Assembly (NCBI RefSeq): GCF_037126465.1
Contig: NC_088202.1
Location: forward strand, 85,788,160-85,852,159
Direction: 5' to 3'
From: Ornithodoros turicata
Lineage: Eukaryota; Arthropoda; Arachnida; Ixodida; Argasidae
DNA length: 64,000 nucleotides
Shown here: piece by piece, positions 20,187 through 31,896 of the stretch
Layout: each line of letters opens with the position of its first letter
Numbering within the stretch: the stretch's first letter is position 1
Notes under the pieces: generated by a model
Told to the model about the DNA's origin: nothing
Database searches by the model: none
The model's input: the letters and a program-made list of their open reading frames with translations, nothing else
Program-made: the position numbers and the translations under genes

Positions 20187-21253
20187 CGTCTCATACGTTC
20201 TCCGAGAGTTTTGCGATCGTCTGAGTTTGCGTATCATGTCGTGTGGCGTATGTCATATTCCTTATGTCTGTATGTGGTGTGGTCTAGGTATGCATTCTGC
20301 ATGAGAAGTAACTAGAAGTAAGACGAATGTCTAATGCTAACGCATTGTCATCGCATTAATTACATTAATCACTCTCAAATTTTTCATTTCAGCTTTATGA
20401 TCATTTTTTTGCGAATGCAATTCCGAAATTTCCTCAGTTAAGGTCATTTTTTGTCACCATTAGAATTGTGCGTATAGGAACGGGAGTTACAGGTGGTTGG
20501 ACATACAGCCCAGGGTGCAATGTCTCTCCGCATCTTCCAAAACGATTTCAGGTTTAAAAACTTTCAAAGATGGCACGTTGTTCGGTTGCCTCTGCACTGC
20601 GAAGAACGTGGCTCTGCGACCGTACGGGGCACACACCGGGTATAGACGGAAGTGTGCGCGTTAACTCGCAATGTGCAGCTCACAAAGCATACAAAGCGGT
20701 TGTCTGTGTAACGTCCTGTCTTCTATCCGCATCATGTCTACGTTCGATCCAAACCAACTCGCTCGCATCAGTGCTCTTGCAGCTTTCGCTTTCTTTTCGT
20801 CGCAGAAATGTTGGCGCAGACGTTCATACACGCAACCTTTACATATTTATTTATTTTTCAGATAACAGAAACTACTTGAATGGGATACAACAAACAACTG
20901 CCTGTTTACAGGGAACGTGTTGCGTGTAGTAGAATTAATGTGTCATTCTTTTCCAGTCGGCCCCCCATGACGCATACTAACCCCCCGTCCCCCACTCCTT
21001 CCTGCTGTCCTCTCTCCATCTGTCCACATCTGTACGCCGAAATCTAAAAAAATATTTTCCACAGTGTGGCTGAAGAACCACCCAAATGACAAGTGTATTT
21101 ATCTGCTACCGTTGTGCATGAGGCTCTTCGCTTAACATTTATCCACCGGTTCTTTGATTGTCTTCCGTTCTATTATGATTGCATGTAGTACTTGCATGAT
21201 TGTATGTAGTATATGGCTTCGTAGATCTCGCGCCCATGCAGTAGTCTTCGAAC
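20187..21253. other. No gene recognised
   Basis: No domain or repeat is recognisable. Confidence 0.45.
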
Positions 21254-21255
21254 TA

Positions 21256-22022
21256 CAGTCATGTCTCGATTATCCGGACACCTCAGGAGTCGTCCCTTTT
21301 CACCTGATAACGAATTTTCGGATAGCTGGACCAAGCAAACTTCCGGGGAAACCCGGGAAACCTGAAAAATTTGGGAGACCTCTTTATATCTCCAGAAAAG
21401 AACACAAGGAAAAGATTGTTACTTCAAAAAGTCATGCGAAGTGAGCTGTTTGAAACTATTTGGCACACGTGTGACAAAATTTTGGTCATAGCCACGGCAC
21501 CCACTGCGTCACCCTGCTGTTCAAAGAAAGGTAATATCTCAGAAAGTTGGTCCCGCGCACATGTTTTTGCAAATGCCTTTGGCATAGGCCAAAAGACAGG
21601 CGATGCTTTCGGACGGTCTGGACATTGACGTTCACATGTGTATTTTTTGCGCCCGGTGGGTACAGGGCACCTGTTCCGCTTATCATTTACCATCTCTACC
21701 GTGTGCCCGCGCACACCAAAAGGGAGTGACCTTTGAGGAAAGGGGAGTCAAACAGTACAGAATGCCCCCATGAGACGTGACCGTTTTCCTGAATAATGCC
21801 AACACACAATATGCCATGGAGAGAGAACATTGACACACCGGATAAGCGAATCAGAATGACCTAGGTCCTAGAAGATTGTTCCCTGTACTTGCTGTCCGGA
21901 CACGGATAACGGATTCCGGATAACCGAGACAAAATCCAATGGTAGCAGGTTTGTTCCCGGTAAAGTAGTCCGGATAACAAGTTTTCCGGATATCTGTGCT
22001 CCGAATAAGTCAGACATGACTG
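21256..22022. mobile_element. Tigger/pogo-like non-autonomous element
   Basis: A 767-bp element bounded by TA at 21254-21255 and 22023-22024. The left end CAGTCATGTCTCGATTATCC is inverted at the right end over the first 11 bases, and the similarity continues more loosely inward. Subterminal 'tccggataac'/'ttatccgga' words recur at both sides. CAGT ends, ATCCGGA motifs and TA duplication fit the pogo/Tigger branch of Tc1/mariner. No transposase frame remains. Confidence 0.75.
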
Positions 22023-22264
22023 TATACAAAAAGACGCATGAAAGGGTCAACTTCTAAGGATCATATTCGTTGAGTATGAGGAGCACAGAAAAGACACACA
22101 CACGGATGAGGAAACACAAGAAAAGACGGCTCAGCGCTCAACCGGACAACTCATCGCGCGACGGCACAACGCACAACTCGGCGAGCAACGTGGCTTATCT
22201 ATTTTGCTTTCTAGCCAAGGCGAGACAGTAGCCAGAGCGCATGAAAGCCGACGTCCATGTTGAA

Positions 22265-22462
22265 GCTGATTGTATACGAAGAAGAACAACAACTTTATTT
22301 TGAGATGATTCCACTCCACTGGATTGCTCCAAACGCTTTAGTTCTTTCTTGTATTTTCATCCTTCCTTCATCATCTTCACATAATGTTCGACGTGCAATG
22401 GGGTAGGGTACCGCACTACCGCGGTGAAACACCCCATCTCATCGTCATCATTTATTGTTGTT
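22265..22462. mobile_element. LINE 3'-tail fragments
   Basis: Two short relics lie here. At 22270-22300 the minus strand reads 'aaaataaagttgttgttctt', a polyadenylation-like signal followed by a (TTG)n tail. At 22395-22462 the plus strand carries 'ggggtagggtaccgc', 'aacaccccatctcatcgtc' and (TTG)n, matching the alpha-family LINE ends at 15230-15290 and 28570-28650. Confidence 0.6.
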
Positions 22463-22904
22463 GTTGTTGAGATGATGCATGGGGATATCGCCCCCAATGC
22501 TGGTGGTGATGGGGGGGGGGGGGAGGATGAAATGATGAGCCCCTGTAAATGAAGAAAAGGAACGAGTAAAGCAGGCAACCAGTTACTGATTTTTGTAACT
22601 TTGTAACTTGTATTAGTTACAATTTTTGGCAAAGTAATCGTTAACAAGAAGGTAACTGGTGACTGGGCAAGGAGTTACGTACGACGCTTACTGCGGCACT
22701 GTCTTGCGCACCTTCAGCAAAATAGACATAAGCGGATAATAGATATACGTTGCAATTTATGTTTCCATCCAAAGACCTTCCTTTATGAGTCAGCTTCCGC
22801 AAGGGCCCGAACGTCGCATGTTAAGTGTAGAAATTCACATGTGAGAGACTGACTGTGCATCACTTCGCGACAGAAGACTTAGTCCTTGCAAAATAATAAA
22901 GGTT

Positions 22905-23131
22905 TGTAGCGACGTACAGATGCCAGTCATCGTCAGCGCGTCAGCATCGCGCCGTCATCGTCAGCATCGATGCGCGGCTTATCGCGACCGAGATATAATG
23001 TGGCGCGCCAGGTGCAGTGCCCGTGTACCGAGTTGTGGTGGAACGCTGTATTTTGAAAGTGGGTTGTCAGTAAAGGTTCACGTCTCGACAGAGCTGTTTG
23101 AATGAGCCTCACTCCTACTTACCTACCTACA
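22905..23131 (+). repeat. 5' LTR of gypsy element 1
   Basis: A 227-bp repeat beginning TGTAGCG and ending CCTACA, matched by 27374-27600 with roughly 10 differences. That divergence indicates an older insertion. Three bases past its end, TGGTGACCCGAAC at 23135 is a plausible primer-binding site. The sequences outside the LTRs share GGT but not a clean target duplication. Confidence 0.9.
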
Positions 23132-23168
23132 ATGTGGTGACCCGAACGGCAAACCTGGAACACACCGC

Positions 23169-24362
23169 ATGGAAGCCGCTCAGCAAACTTCACCGCCCCT
23201 CGAGGCTTCTCTGGTACCGTTTCGCTTGCCATCTTACAGTATTTCGGACCCTCAGCTCTGGTTCGCACAAGCTGAAGTGCTTTTCTCGGCACAACGTATC
23301 ACATCCCAGACGACGAAGTTCGGCTATGTTATCGCCAACCTACCTCCCGAAGCAGCCGCTGAAGTGCGCGACCTCATCATCGACCCAGATACGGAGCGAT
23401 GGTATGTCGTTTTAAAAGACGAACTTATCCGTCGAACATCCACATCTCAGGAACGTCGGCTACAGCAGCTGCTTACCAGTGAAGAGCTTGGCGATCGTCG
23501 ACCCACACAGTTTCTTCGTCGCATGCGTGACCTTGCCGGTAACCAACAAACAGATGATTCCATTCTGCGTGAACCGTTTCTTCAACGGTTACCACACTAC
23601 GTCCGAATGATTATTGCCGCCGCGGAAAAAACCAGCCTAGACGACTTGGCAAAAATGGCTGACAGAATTTTGAACTTCGCTGGCATTCCACCCTGGGAGC
23701 TGATTCCACTGATATGGACATTTCCCCCGTCATGGAATCACTACACCAGTCGCATGATGTGGTATCAGCCCCCGTGGGCGAGGTGGCCTCTTTGGCACGT
23801 CATCGCTCCCCGTCCCCTCGACATGGCTTTCGCCGACAACGCACGCCTATACGAGGTAGGCATCGTTCCCATTCGCCGCCTCAGGATACGCACTGTTGGT
23901 ACCATCGCAAGTTCGGCAACGCTGCACGTAACTGCCATGCTCCTTGCTCCTGGCCGGAAAACGAACCCCCCCCCCCACACACACACACACACACCACCAC
24001 CATTAACGGCTGGAGAGGCTGGGGGTGCAAACAGCCGACTCTTCCGCATCACAGACCGCGTGTCAGGTTGTCGCTTCCTCGTTGACACCGGCGCCGACGT
24101 CAGCGTCGTTCCACCGACTCCCATCGATAAGCGGCACGGAAAATCCAACTGCACCTTACAAGCAGTCAACCAAACCAAGATTGTTGCATACGGCGAGCGC
24201 TCAGACACCCTGGACATTGGTCTTCTCATAATCTTCCGGTGGGTGTTCACTATAGCTGACGTGCCCTATGCGATCCTTGGAGCCGACTTTCTCCACAACT
24301 TCGGCCTCCTTGTGGGCTTACGTCGTCGGCGATTGATAGACAATGGCACCTCCTTGCACGTA
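23169..24362 (+). pseudogene. gag and protease of gypsy element 1
   Basis: The frame 23169-24467 begins with a gag capsid-like region (residues 1-170: MEAAQQTSPP, then WFAQAEVLF and a helical core). It ends, as far as the host element goes, with an aspartic protease around residues 303-313 (FLVDTGADVSV). Between about residues 172 and 275 the true gag reading is in the next frame. That frame holds the CCHC-like HCWYHRKFGNAARNC at about 23955 bp, so at least two compensating indels are present. The last part of the frame, from 24363 on, runs into the inserted TA element. The product would be the structural and processing part of a Ty3/gypsy polyprotein of the mag-like type. It is inactive as it stands. 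Confidence 0.85.
23967..23999. repeat. Poly-C and (CA)n run
   Basis: A homopolymer and dinucleotide tract inside gag, close to where the reading frame changes. Confidence 0.85.
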
Positions 24363-24577
24363 CAGCTTGGGACAAAAGTTTACGGAACACCGGTGTGTCA
24401 CACTTCTGCAATGGAGCGGCACCCTAGCAGCAAACGGGAGCAGACAAATATACTCAGAGATGGCTAGAACAGCCGGTCACCTGTTTCTTATTGGAACACT
24501 TCCTGATATCTAACCGCGGGCCGCTCCGATAAAGTGATACGCCAGTGGCATCTTCCGTAAACTTTTGTCCCAAGGTG
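24363..24577. mobile_element. 215-bp TA element inserted in gypsy pol
   Basis: Terminal inverted repeats start CAG/CCTTGGGACAAAAG and share TTTACGGAA further in. TA flanks lie at 24361-24362 and 24578-24579. With its duplicated TA it adds 217 bp. This is exactly the frame offset between the protease-bearing frame and the RT-bearing frame on either side. The host element was therefore continuous before insertion. No ORF is present. A Tc1/mariner-type mobiliser is inferred from TA. Confidence 0.85.
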
Positions 24578-24579
24578 TA

Positions 24580-26885
24580 CGAGGCGATCCAGCTCGCATA
24601 GCCGCAATCAGCCCCACTGTGTTTCTTCCACAGGAAAAACCATTTGCTGAGATCACCAAAGAGTTCCCAGCGATCCTCCGCCAGTCACATGCAACTAGCC
24701 CGCCCCACCATTGCGTTACGCACCACATCGTTACGAATGGTCCACCAGTCAGCGCTCGCCCAAGACTGTTAACCCTCGAACGCCTGATCATCGCGAAGAG
24801 AGAGTTTGAACACATGCTTGAATTAGGAATAATTCGACCTTCGTTTGGTCCGTGGTCTTCTGCTCTACACATGGTACCTAAGTCTACTCCAGGAGACTGG
24901 CGACCCTGTTGGGATTACCGGGTCTTGTCACGGTCCCTGACCGGTACCCGCTACCCCACATTCAGGACTTCACCGCAACCCTGGACGGAGCAACCACCTT
25001 CTTATAGACCTAAGATAGACCTTATCAGAGCCTATCATCAGATTCCCATCCACCCAGCAGACATTCCGAAGACCGCCATCACAACACCTTTTGGCCTCTT
25101 TGAGTACGACCGTATGCCATTCGGCCTCCGAAACGCCGCACGGACTTTCCAACGTTTCATTGACGAAGTGCTGCGCGGTCTTGACTTCGCCTTCGCCTAC
25201 CTGGACGATATCCTACTTGCAAACCCATCCCCAGAAGTACAGCGCACACATCTTCGCCAACTCTTTTAGCGACTTCAGGACTACGGCGTCTCCATCAACG
25301 CCGCGAAGTGCGAGTACGGTGTATCTTCGATTGCCTTCTTGTGCCACATCATCAGACCGCAGGGAATCAAACCCCTGCCTTCCAAAGTGCAGGTCATCTA
25401 GGACTATCCCACACCTACCTCTCGCCGCGGACTGCAATCATTCCTCGGTCTGGTGAACTTTTATCGACGATTTATTCCCCACTGTGCTGCGCTACTCCAA
25501 CCTCTATACGACATTCTCGGCAGTCACACTTCAAGAGAAGCCGCTGCATCCAGTCTCACATGGACGCAGACAGCACAGGACGCGTTTCACGAGGTCAAAA
25601 GGGCCCTAGCAAATGCTGTCCTACTTCACCACCCACGTCCCAACGCTGAAACGGCTTTGCTCGTTGACGCCTCCACTGCCACCGTTGGTGCCGTCCTGCA
25701 GCAGAGACAAGACGGCGAGTGGAAACCCCTCGGTTTTTTTTTTCAAGCGTCTATCACCAACTGAGGCCAAGTACAGCACGTTCGGGCGCGAGCTTCTTGC
25801 TGCGTACCTCTCTGTGAAGCACTACCGCCATTTCTTGGAAGGTCGGCTGTTCGTTCTCTTCACAGACCATAAGCCGCCTACATTTGCGCTACGAGCAGCT
25901 TCATCCAATCACTCTCCTAGGGAAACGCGTCACATGTCGTATAGTCTGGAATTCACTGCAGACGTACGTCACATTTCGGGAAAACAGAACTCTGTCGCTG
26001 ACGCCCTATCCCGTCTAGGCGTCAACGCCTTGCACACGACGCCAACTGTCGATTTGGACGCCATGGCCATAGCACAACATGAAGATCCTGAACTTCTAAG
26101 ATCAACTTCTACTTCAACATCCCAGCAAGTTTCCCTTCCCGGCTCAGCTAAGAAGCTCTGGTGTGACACGTCAACAGAAGTCCTTCGACCGTTCGTGCCC
26201 CAGGACTTTCGACGACAAATTTTCAACGCCCTTCACTCCTTGGCCCATTCCGGTATTCGCGGCACGCAACGATTGATAGTAGCACGCTACATATGGCCCC
26301 GCATGAACACCGATGTTCGCTCGTGGGCACGAGCCTGTCTTCAGTGCCAGCGGTCAAAGGTACATCGCCATACTATCACGGCACCAGCAAAGTTCCTCGC
26401 ACCTGATGCCCGCTTCGCCCAGGTCCACATTGATCTTGTAGGCCCGCTGCCACCAACCCAAGAATATCGCTATCTCTTTTCTTGCATTGACACACCGCTA
26501 CACCCGTTGGCCAGAAGTCGTACCGTTACCGGACATTACCACTGAAACTGTGGCGCACGCCTCTCTCGCCACATGGGTATCCCGTTTCGGCGTCCCTACC
26601 ACCGTAACCACTGACAGGGGACGTCAGTTCGAGTCCGCCCTTTTCCGTCACATGTGCAGTCTACTGGGTACTCGCCACATTTGGACCACCGCCTACCACC
26701 CGGCCGCTAACGGGATCGCAGAACGTCTGCATCGACAGCCTAAAGTTGCTCTACGGGCTACAGACGACAGTACGTCCTGGATCGAGCGCCTTCCTCTCGT
26801 CCTGTTTGGCCTCCGTGCAGCTATCAAGGACGACATGTGCAGTGCGGCAGAACTTGTGTACGGCTGTTCACTCCGCCTGCCTTGA
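24580..26885 (+). pseudogene. RT, RNase H and integrase of gypsy element 1
   Basis: Degenerate pol, in order. The RT domain keeps FGPWSSALHMVPK, GLFEYDRMPFGLRNA and the catalytic YLDD at about 25198-25209; the frame stops at 25267. A second stop lies near 25398. The RT thumb and RNase H start follow (NFYRRFIPH, LLVDASTATVGAVLQ). A frameshift falls at the T-run 25734-25743. RNase H continues with FTDHKPPTFAL and ISGKQNSVADALSRL. The integrase zinc region (CLQCQRSK) precedes the core start VHIDLVGPLP. After another frameshift near 26490 come TTDRGRQFES and the final Glu in NGIAERLHR. Four or more disabling changes make it non-functional. Such elements normally copy RNA in particles and insert the DNA in the nucleus. 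Confidence 0.9.
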
Positions 26886-27373
26886 GCCTTCTTCGCGTAC
26901 TCTTCACCATCTGTGCCGGACCTCGCATCCTACATCGACAGTCTCCGCTTAGTGTTCAACGACCTCAAGCCCACACCTCCCCGCACAGCCTCTAGAACAA
27001 GTCTTTATCAGCCCCGACCTCCTCCAAGGCTCCCACGTCTTCATCCGCCATGACGCCGTACGGTCATCATTGCAACCCCCCCCCCCCCCCCAACGACGGA
27101 CCATACAAAGTCCTAGACCGCGCGGATAAGTTTTTCCGCTTGGATCTTCCCCGCGGGCCTGACACGGTGTCCATTGACAGGCTTAAGCCAGCCTACTTCG
27201 ACACCACCCCCGATGGGATATCACGACCAGCCATCCACAACCTCCCGGTCGCTTCTCAAGCCCTGGATCGTCCTCGGCCAACCGCACCTCAATGGAGCGT
27301 CCACTGGGCCCCGCCCACATCCACCTCATCACCCCATCACACGGTGCCCGTTGTTTCTGCGAGGGGGAGTCCT
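26886..27373 (+). pseudogene. pol C-terminus and polypurine tract of gypsy 1
   Basis: Continuation after an in-frame stop. It includes GPYKVLDRADKFFRLDL and VSIDRLKPAY, a C-terminal module typical of mag-like integrases. A poly-C run at 27067-27092 disrupts the frame. The purine-rich GAGGGGGAG at 27361-27369 just before the 3' LTR is a good polypurine tract for plus-strand priming. Confidence 0.8.
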
Positions 27374-27600
27374 TGTAGCGACGTAGAGATGCCAGTCATC
27401 GTCAGCGCGTCAGCATCGCGCCGTCATCGTCAGCATCGTTGCGCGACTTATCGCGACCGAGATGTCATGTGGCGCGCCAGGTTGCAGTGGGCGTGTACCG
27501 AGTTGTCGTGGAACGCTGTATTTTGAAAGTTATTGTCAGTAAAGGTTCACGTCTCGACAGAGCTGTTTGAATGAGCCTCACTCCTACTTACCTACCTACA
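27374..27600 (+). repeat. 3' LTR of gypsy element 1
   Basis: A 227-bp partner of 22905-23131, beginning TGTAGCG and ending CCTACA. It has internal repeats of 'gtcatcgtcagc' words. Confidence 0.9.
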
Positions 27601-28185
27601 GGTGAAAAGAAAAATAACATTAGAAAAGTTAAGTGAATAGATCAGCGCAAATTAGGATTTCTAAATATGCATAGAACATACGTTGCTCGATGTAACGCCA
27701 CTTGGACTGGTCCCGATTCGAGGAAAATTACACGGAAGGTGCTCTACTTGCCGAAGGCGGCTTCTCGGTCCTGCGGCCGTGCGATGCAGCCGACTCGCAT
27801 AAGCTGCTGCACTGTCGTTGTTATTAAGGATAAGGTGTAACTTTTTCTGCATGCATATTCTCGTCGCAGCAGACTGGGCGTTGGAGCGCGGGTCGGCTTC
27901 ATAAAAGCTCAAAGAAATAACTGTGGTTGAGCCGCTAAATAATTGCCACTCGGGCTGACTATGACTAATGGGCGCAGTTGCTTGCCTAGCATATGTAGGA
28001 AATCGGAAATTAGGAATAATTACTCTGTGACATTAATGTTGCCAGTGACCGTATTGTATCGTGCTAAGAAAGGATAAATGTTGTTTGGTGAGTAACCTCA
28101 TTTCGCACCCCATTCGAATGTTCTTCCTGTCACAATTAGTTCTAACATCGCTAACACGGTATTATCATTAATTTTGTGTTGCATT
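27601..28185. other. No gene recognised
   Basis: No recognisable motif. Confidence 0.5.
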
Positions 28186-28189
28186 TCGC

Positions 28190-28530
28190 ATCGTTCTTTG
28201 ATGTGAAAAAGACATGCGACTCCGTAACGCACTCGGGCATGTTTTGCTGCGGTAAAAGAAACTAGTATTAGCCACCGCCTGCTGAGACACCTCTCTGATT
28301 TTCTATCCGACAGAACGTTCGACGTGTCCGTCAGTGGGAGCATTAGCTCTAAGAAAAAGCTTGAACGAGGGGTCCCACAGGGTAGTGTTCTATCGCCGAC
28401 ACTATTCAACCTTATCATGGCTGGAATCCACCGAAGCATCCGCCCTATACCGCATGCCCTTCACTAACCATCTACGCGAACGACATCTGTCTCCGCATCG
28501 TGGGAGCGAAGAAGGAGAAAATTCGTGAGA
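28190..28530 (+). pseudogene. LINE reverse-transcriptase fragment
   Basis: In mixed frames it contains FDVKKTCDSV (normally FDVKKAYD), LSDFLSDRTFDVSVSG, then GVPQGSVLSPTLFN. Where the catalytic YADD is expected it reads YANDI. The second catalytic Asp is therefore lost. Frameshifts and stops occur between the motifs. It lies in plus orientation directly before the minus-strand LINE tail at 28560. Confidence 0.75.
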
Positions 28531-28559
28531 CAGGCTCCCGAAAGGGCTGGAAGCATCGC

Positions 28560-28926
28560 CAGAAACAACAACAATAAATGAAGGATAAGTGATGATGACA
28601 CGGGATGTTTCCCCGTGCTGGCCACAGGACCCTACCCCGCTTCACAGCGGTTAACATGACAGGATGAATTATGATGAACGCGAAGCGATGACAGGTCCGA
28701 GTTCTGATTAGAGCTCTTCGGGGAGTCGAGTGGCTTGCATGAAAGCAAAACGGGAGCTCCATGGGCCAAGTACTTTGGTCAAGCGGAATGGTCTATGGTC
28801 AAGGAGCTCACGTTGGCGTCGAAACTCCCGGCGTTCACTCGTGTACCGGTCGTAGTCATCGATGATATGGAGGATCGTAGCCGGGGTGCGGCAAGCTGGG
28901 CACAGCGCCGTGTTACTGTAACCCAG
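28560..28926 (-). mobile_element. LINE alpha 3' end: zinc tail, C-terminus, (TTG)n
   Basis: Downstream part of the LINE at 28927-30690. It holds a frameshifted C-terminus followed by a UTR with 'gcggggtagggtcctgtgg' and 'acatcccgtgtcatcatc'. It terminates in 'catttattgttgttgtttct' at about 28555-28576. The tail is the same as at 15290 and 18312. Confidence 0.75.
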
Positions 28927-29480
28927 CTAAACCCGGAACACAGGGATGAAGGCGACGTTGAGTCGTAGATGCCGCAGAAGTGTCGTAAAGCTGCGAGGGA
29001 AGCCACCTGGCATCCTAAATGATAATGACGGGTCCACTGCATGGAGGAGCGACCATTGAGGGATGTCATGGAGCCATTGCTGGCGGGCCAAGGGTGACAC
29101 CAACGCAGACAAGTAGAAGCGCCTATCTCCGTTGGAGAGGATAATGGGCACGGCTCTGGAGATACGGTGGGCCGCAGCAGCCGCCAAATCTGCCTCTTCG
29201 TTGCCCTGAATGCCAGTGTGGCCGGGGACCCACTGTAGGGTCACCCGGTGTCCCTGTTCGCCGAGAACCTTGAGCGCCGTCAGGATACTAACTACCACCG
29301 GGGCCAACCAGCCGCGGATGCCCATGCTTCCTACACATTGCAGGGCTGATTTTGAGTCAGTGTATATCACCAGGAGCGAGGAGGATAGTTGGAGACAGAC
29401 TTTAGAGATAGCAAGATGGCATGTTCCGCAGAGGTCGACGAAGTGCGATGTGACAGGCGAGACCCACATGATATTGACTC
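28927..29480 (-). pseudogene. LINE RNase H domain (alpha family)
   Basis: The frame 29469-28927 holds the second half of RNase H: YTDSKSAL with the third acidic residue, and VPGHTGIQGNEEADLAAA with the fourth. It then holds the connector FRMPGGFPRSFTTLLRHLRL. The first part of the same domain (VFTDGSS) lies in the upstream frame ending at 29481. The Glu-bearing segment TSSTSAEH sits in an alternate frame, so a frameshift splits the domain near 29450. The four acidic positions are otherwise present. Confidence 0.85.
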
Positions 29481-30690
29481 CTACGGTATGTCAAAGGCAG
29501 CGGAGGAGCCATTCGACGTAGACGAACCGTCTGTGAACACAGCCGTGCGGCCTCTGTACTTTGTATCCATCATTTCCAAAGTAGATTGCTTGAGAACCGG
29601 AACGAGGATCTGGCTCTTCGGCCCCAAGAGGCCAGGGATGTGTGTCGAGAGGGATGGGCTCGGCAGTGTCCATGGTGCCACTGAAGGGGCGGTCGGCGCA
29701 ACAGTAAAGCCAGGGATGTTTCCAGATGCTGCTGTAACACATAGCGAGAGTTTACTGTTCTTCCGTCTACGAAGCTTTTGAACCAGAGGATGAACCCGTT
29801 GGTGAGCGAGCAACCGGAAGTAGTGTCGGATGGTTTCTGTTCGGCGGAGGACATCGATAGGTATTTCTCCGGCGTCGGCGATCACCATCCGCGTCTCAGC
29901 GCTGCGCGGGACACCAAGGCACGTCCGTAGGCTGCGTGCCAGTGTACACCGAAGCTTGTGTTCAGACGTGGCTGATATACCGTGCAATACGCGCAAGCTG
30001 TATAGCAGGGAGCCGCGAACCAGGGTTTTGTGGAGCACAAGAAGATCCCGCTCAGTGCAGCCCCAGCGCACGCCGGCAACGAATCACACTCCCCCAGCAC
30101 TGAGCCTTTGAGATGATGAAGTCAATGTGCCTTCTCCACGAGACGTTGCGGTCCAGGATAACATCCAGGAACCTGTGAAACTTGACTTGTATGAGGGGGC
30201 AGTCGCCAATCCGAAGTTGGAACCTCCGCATCTCTCTTCGAGTAAAAGGAAGGACAGCGCTTTTTTCGGTGGAGATATCCATCCCCGCGTTCAAGAAGAA
30301 GTTGTTGATGGCGTCCAGCGCTCTTTGCAACCGATGTTGAATTGCCGGCCGGGACCAAATACACACATCGTCCGCATATATGGAGAGGTTTACTCTCCTC
30401 GGTAGGCATTCCTTGAGGTCAACTATGACAATATTAAATAATAACGGGCTTAGGACACTTCCTCGCGGGACACCCTGCGGTACAGCAGTCTTCTCTGTGT
30501 CCCTATCGCCTGTTCTGACAAACATTTCCCTTTGGCTCAGGAAGTCGGAAAGCCGTGCAAGCGCTTTCCAATGCACTTGAGACCGGAGCAACGCATGAAG
30601 AACACCGGGGTGACTTACGGTGTCATACGCCCACTTGACGTCCAGGAAGACAGCCATCACGATTTGCCTCCAAGGAAACAAGCTAAGGAG
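29481..30690 (-). pseudogene. LINE reverse transcriptase (alpha family), 5'-truncated
   Basis: Two overlapping frames. 30681-30052 carries the RT palm: AVFLDVKWAYDTV, GVPRGSVLSPLLFN and an intact catalytic YADD. A C-terminal RT segment follows up to about 30071. A frameshift leads to 30071-29481, holding the thumb/connection (RTETIRHYFRLLAHQRVH) and the RNase H start AVFTDGSS. The N-terminal RT fingers and the endonuclease are missing. Coding similarity stops abruptly near 30685, where a LINE fragment of opposite orientation begins. It is inactive but retains most palm residues. Confidence 0.85.
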
Positions 30691-31830
30691 GAATCTTGCA
30701 GAAACTTGGTTTCATCACTCAACTCTAATACCTCTCCTTAGAAAGAGTGTGAAAGACTCCGGAATATTAGGGGTGAATATTGTAGCTTGTCTATTCCACT
30801 GTTGCAAGTCAATGGAACACCACGTGAGCGCCTCGAAGAACAGGCCAATATACTAGGTGAACACTTTCAGAACATTTCAAGCTCCACGCATTACCTAAAG
30901 ATTTCCTTAAAGTTAAGGCATCTGCTGAAAAGAAGAATATACCGAGTGGCCATAGCGCAAATTATGCATACAACATCTCTTTTCGGATGACTGAGTTGTT
31001 GAGAGCATTGTCACCATCCAGGGACACGGCACCGGGGCCAGATAGGATAACTCTATGCTGGGGCACGTGTCAGCTGAATCACTGAAATGTCTTCTTGACT
31101 TCTTCAGTCTCGTATGGAAAGAAGGCACCTCCCTTCTCGTTGGAAAATAGCTACAGTTCTTCCTTTCCTCAAACCGGGAAAAGATGCCTCCATACCCAGT
31201 AATTACAGACCAATCGCGCTCTCAAGTTGTCTAGCTAAAACATTCGAGCGTATGGTCAATAACCGTCTTATTCACTACCTGGAGGAGAATGAATGCCTTA
31301 CTCAATACCAGTGTGGCTTCCGTGTGGGATATTCCACCGTAGATCATCTCATTCGATTACAGACTACCACCCGTGAAGCCTTGTTAGGAGACAGCATTGC
31401 ATATCCTTCTTTTTTGACCTAGAAAAGGCTTATGGCACAGCATGGCGTTATGGTATCCTCCGGGACCTGCACGATTTTGGAATACGTGGACGCCTGTTAC
31501 CCTGCATTTCTAATTTCCTTCAGTGCAGGAATTTCAGGATCCAGCTTGGTACGTCACTCTCTCGTCTGTTCATACAGGAAAACTGTGTCCCACATGAGTC
31601 AGTTCTCAGTGTTACACTTCTTATTCTCAAAATGAACTATATCGTCAATGTGTACCCCCCTTAACCCTCACCCCCTTATACCCTCAATTATGTACTCTTT
31701 GTACGTAGATGATCTTCAGATAGCGTATTCTTCTACGAACCTGGCCATATGTGAGAGGCAAATCCAGCTGCCTGGGTGGATACTGGGTGACGAAGCTGTT
31801 TCACCCTTCAGCAGAGTCTACAATTTCATT
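30686..31830 (+). pseudogene. LINE RT N-terminal half (epsilon family), plus strand
   Basis: Starts with pre-RT sequence (EQANILGEHFQNISSSTHY), the linker RDTAPGPDRI near 31020-31050 in a shifted frame, and RT fingers (WKIATVLPFLKPGKD, SNYRPIALSSCLAKTFERMV, YQCGFRVGYSTVDHLIRLQ). A stop and frameshift near 31420 follow, then a damaged palm (KAYGTAWRYGILRDLHDFGI). Catalytic YVDD lies at about 31701-31712. Sequence after the YVDD motif is lost by 31830. This is a different LINE from the neighbour on its left, which uses YADD and is oppositely oriented. Confidence 0.8.
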
Positions 31831-31896
31831 GGAGACACTGTGTTTTTTTAAATGCCTTGTAATTTTAAGCGAACTATTTTTATTTAACGGAATACT

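Noticed and set aside
22898..27606. A 4-bp target duplication for gypsy 1
   Set aside because: The flanks read GGTT and GGTG. Only GGT is shared, so a duplication cannot be claimed without an empty site.
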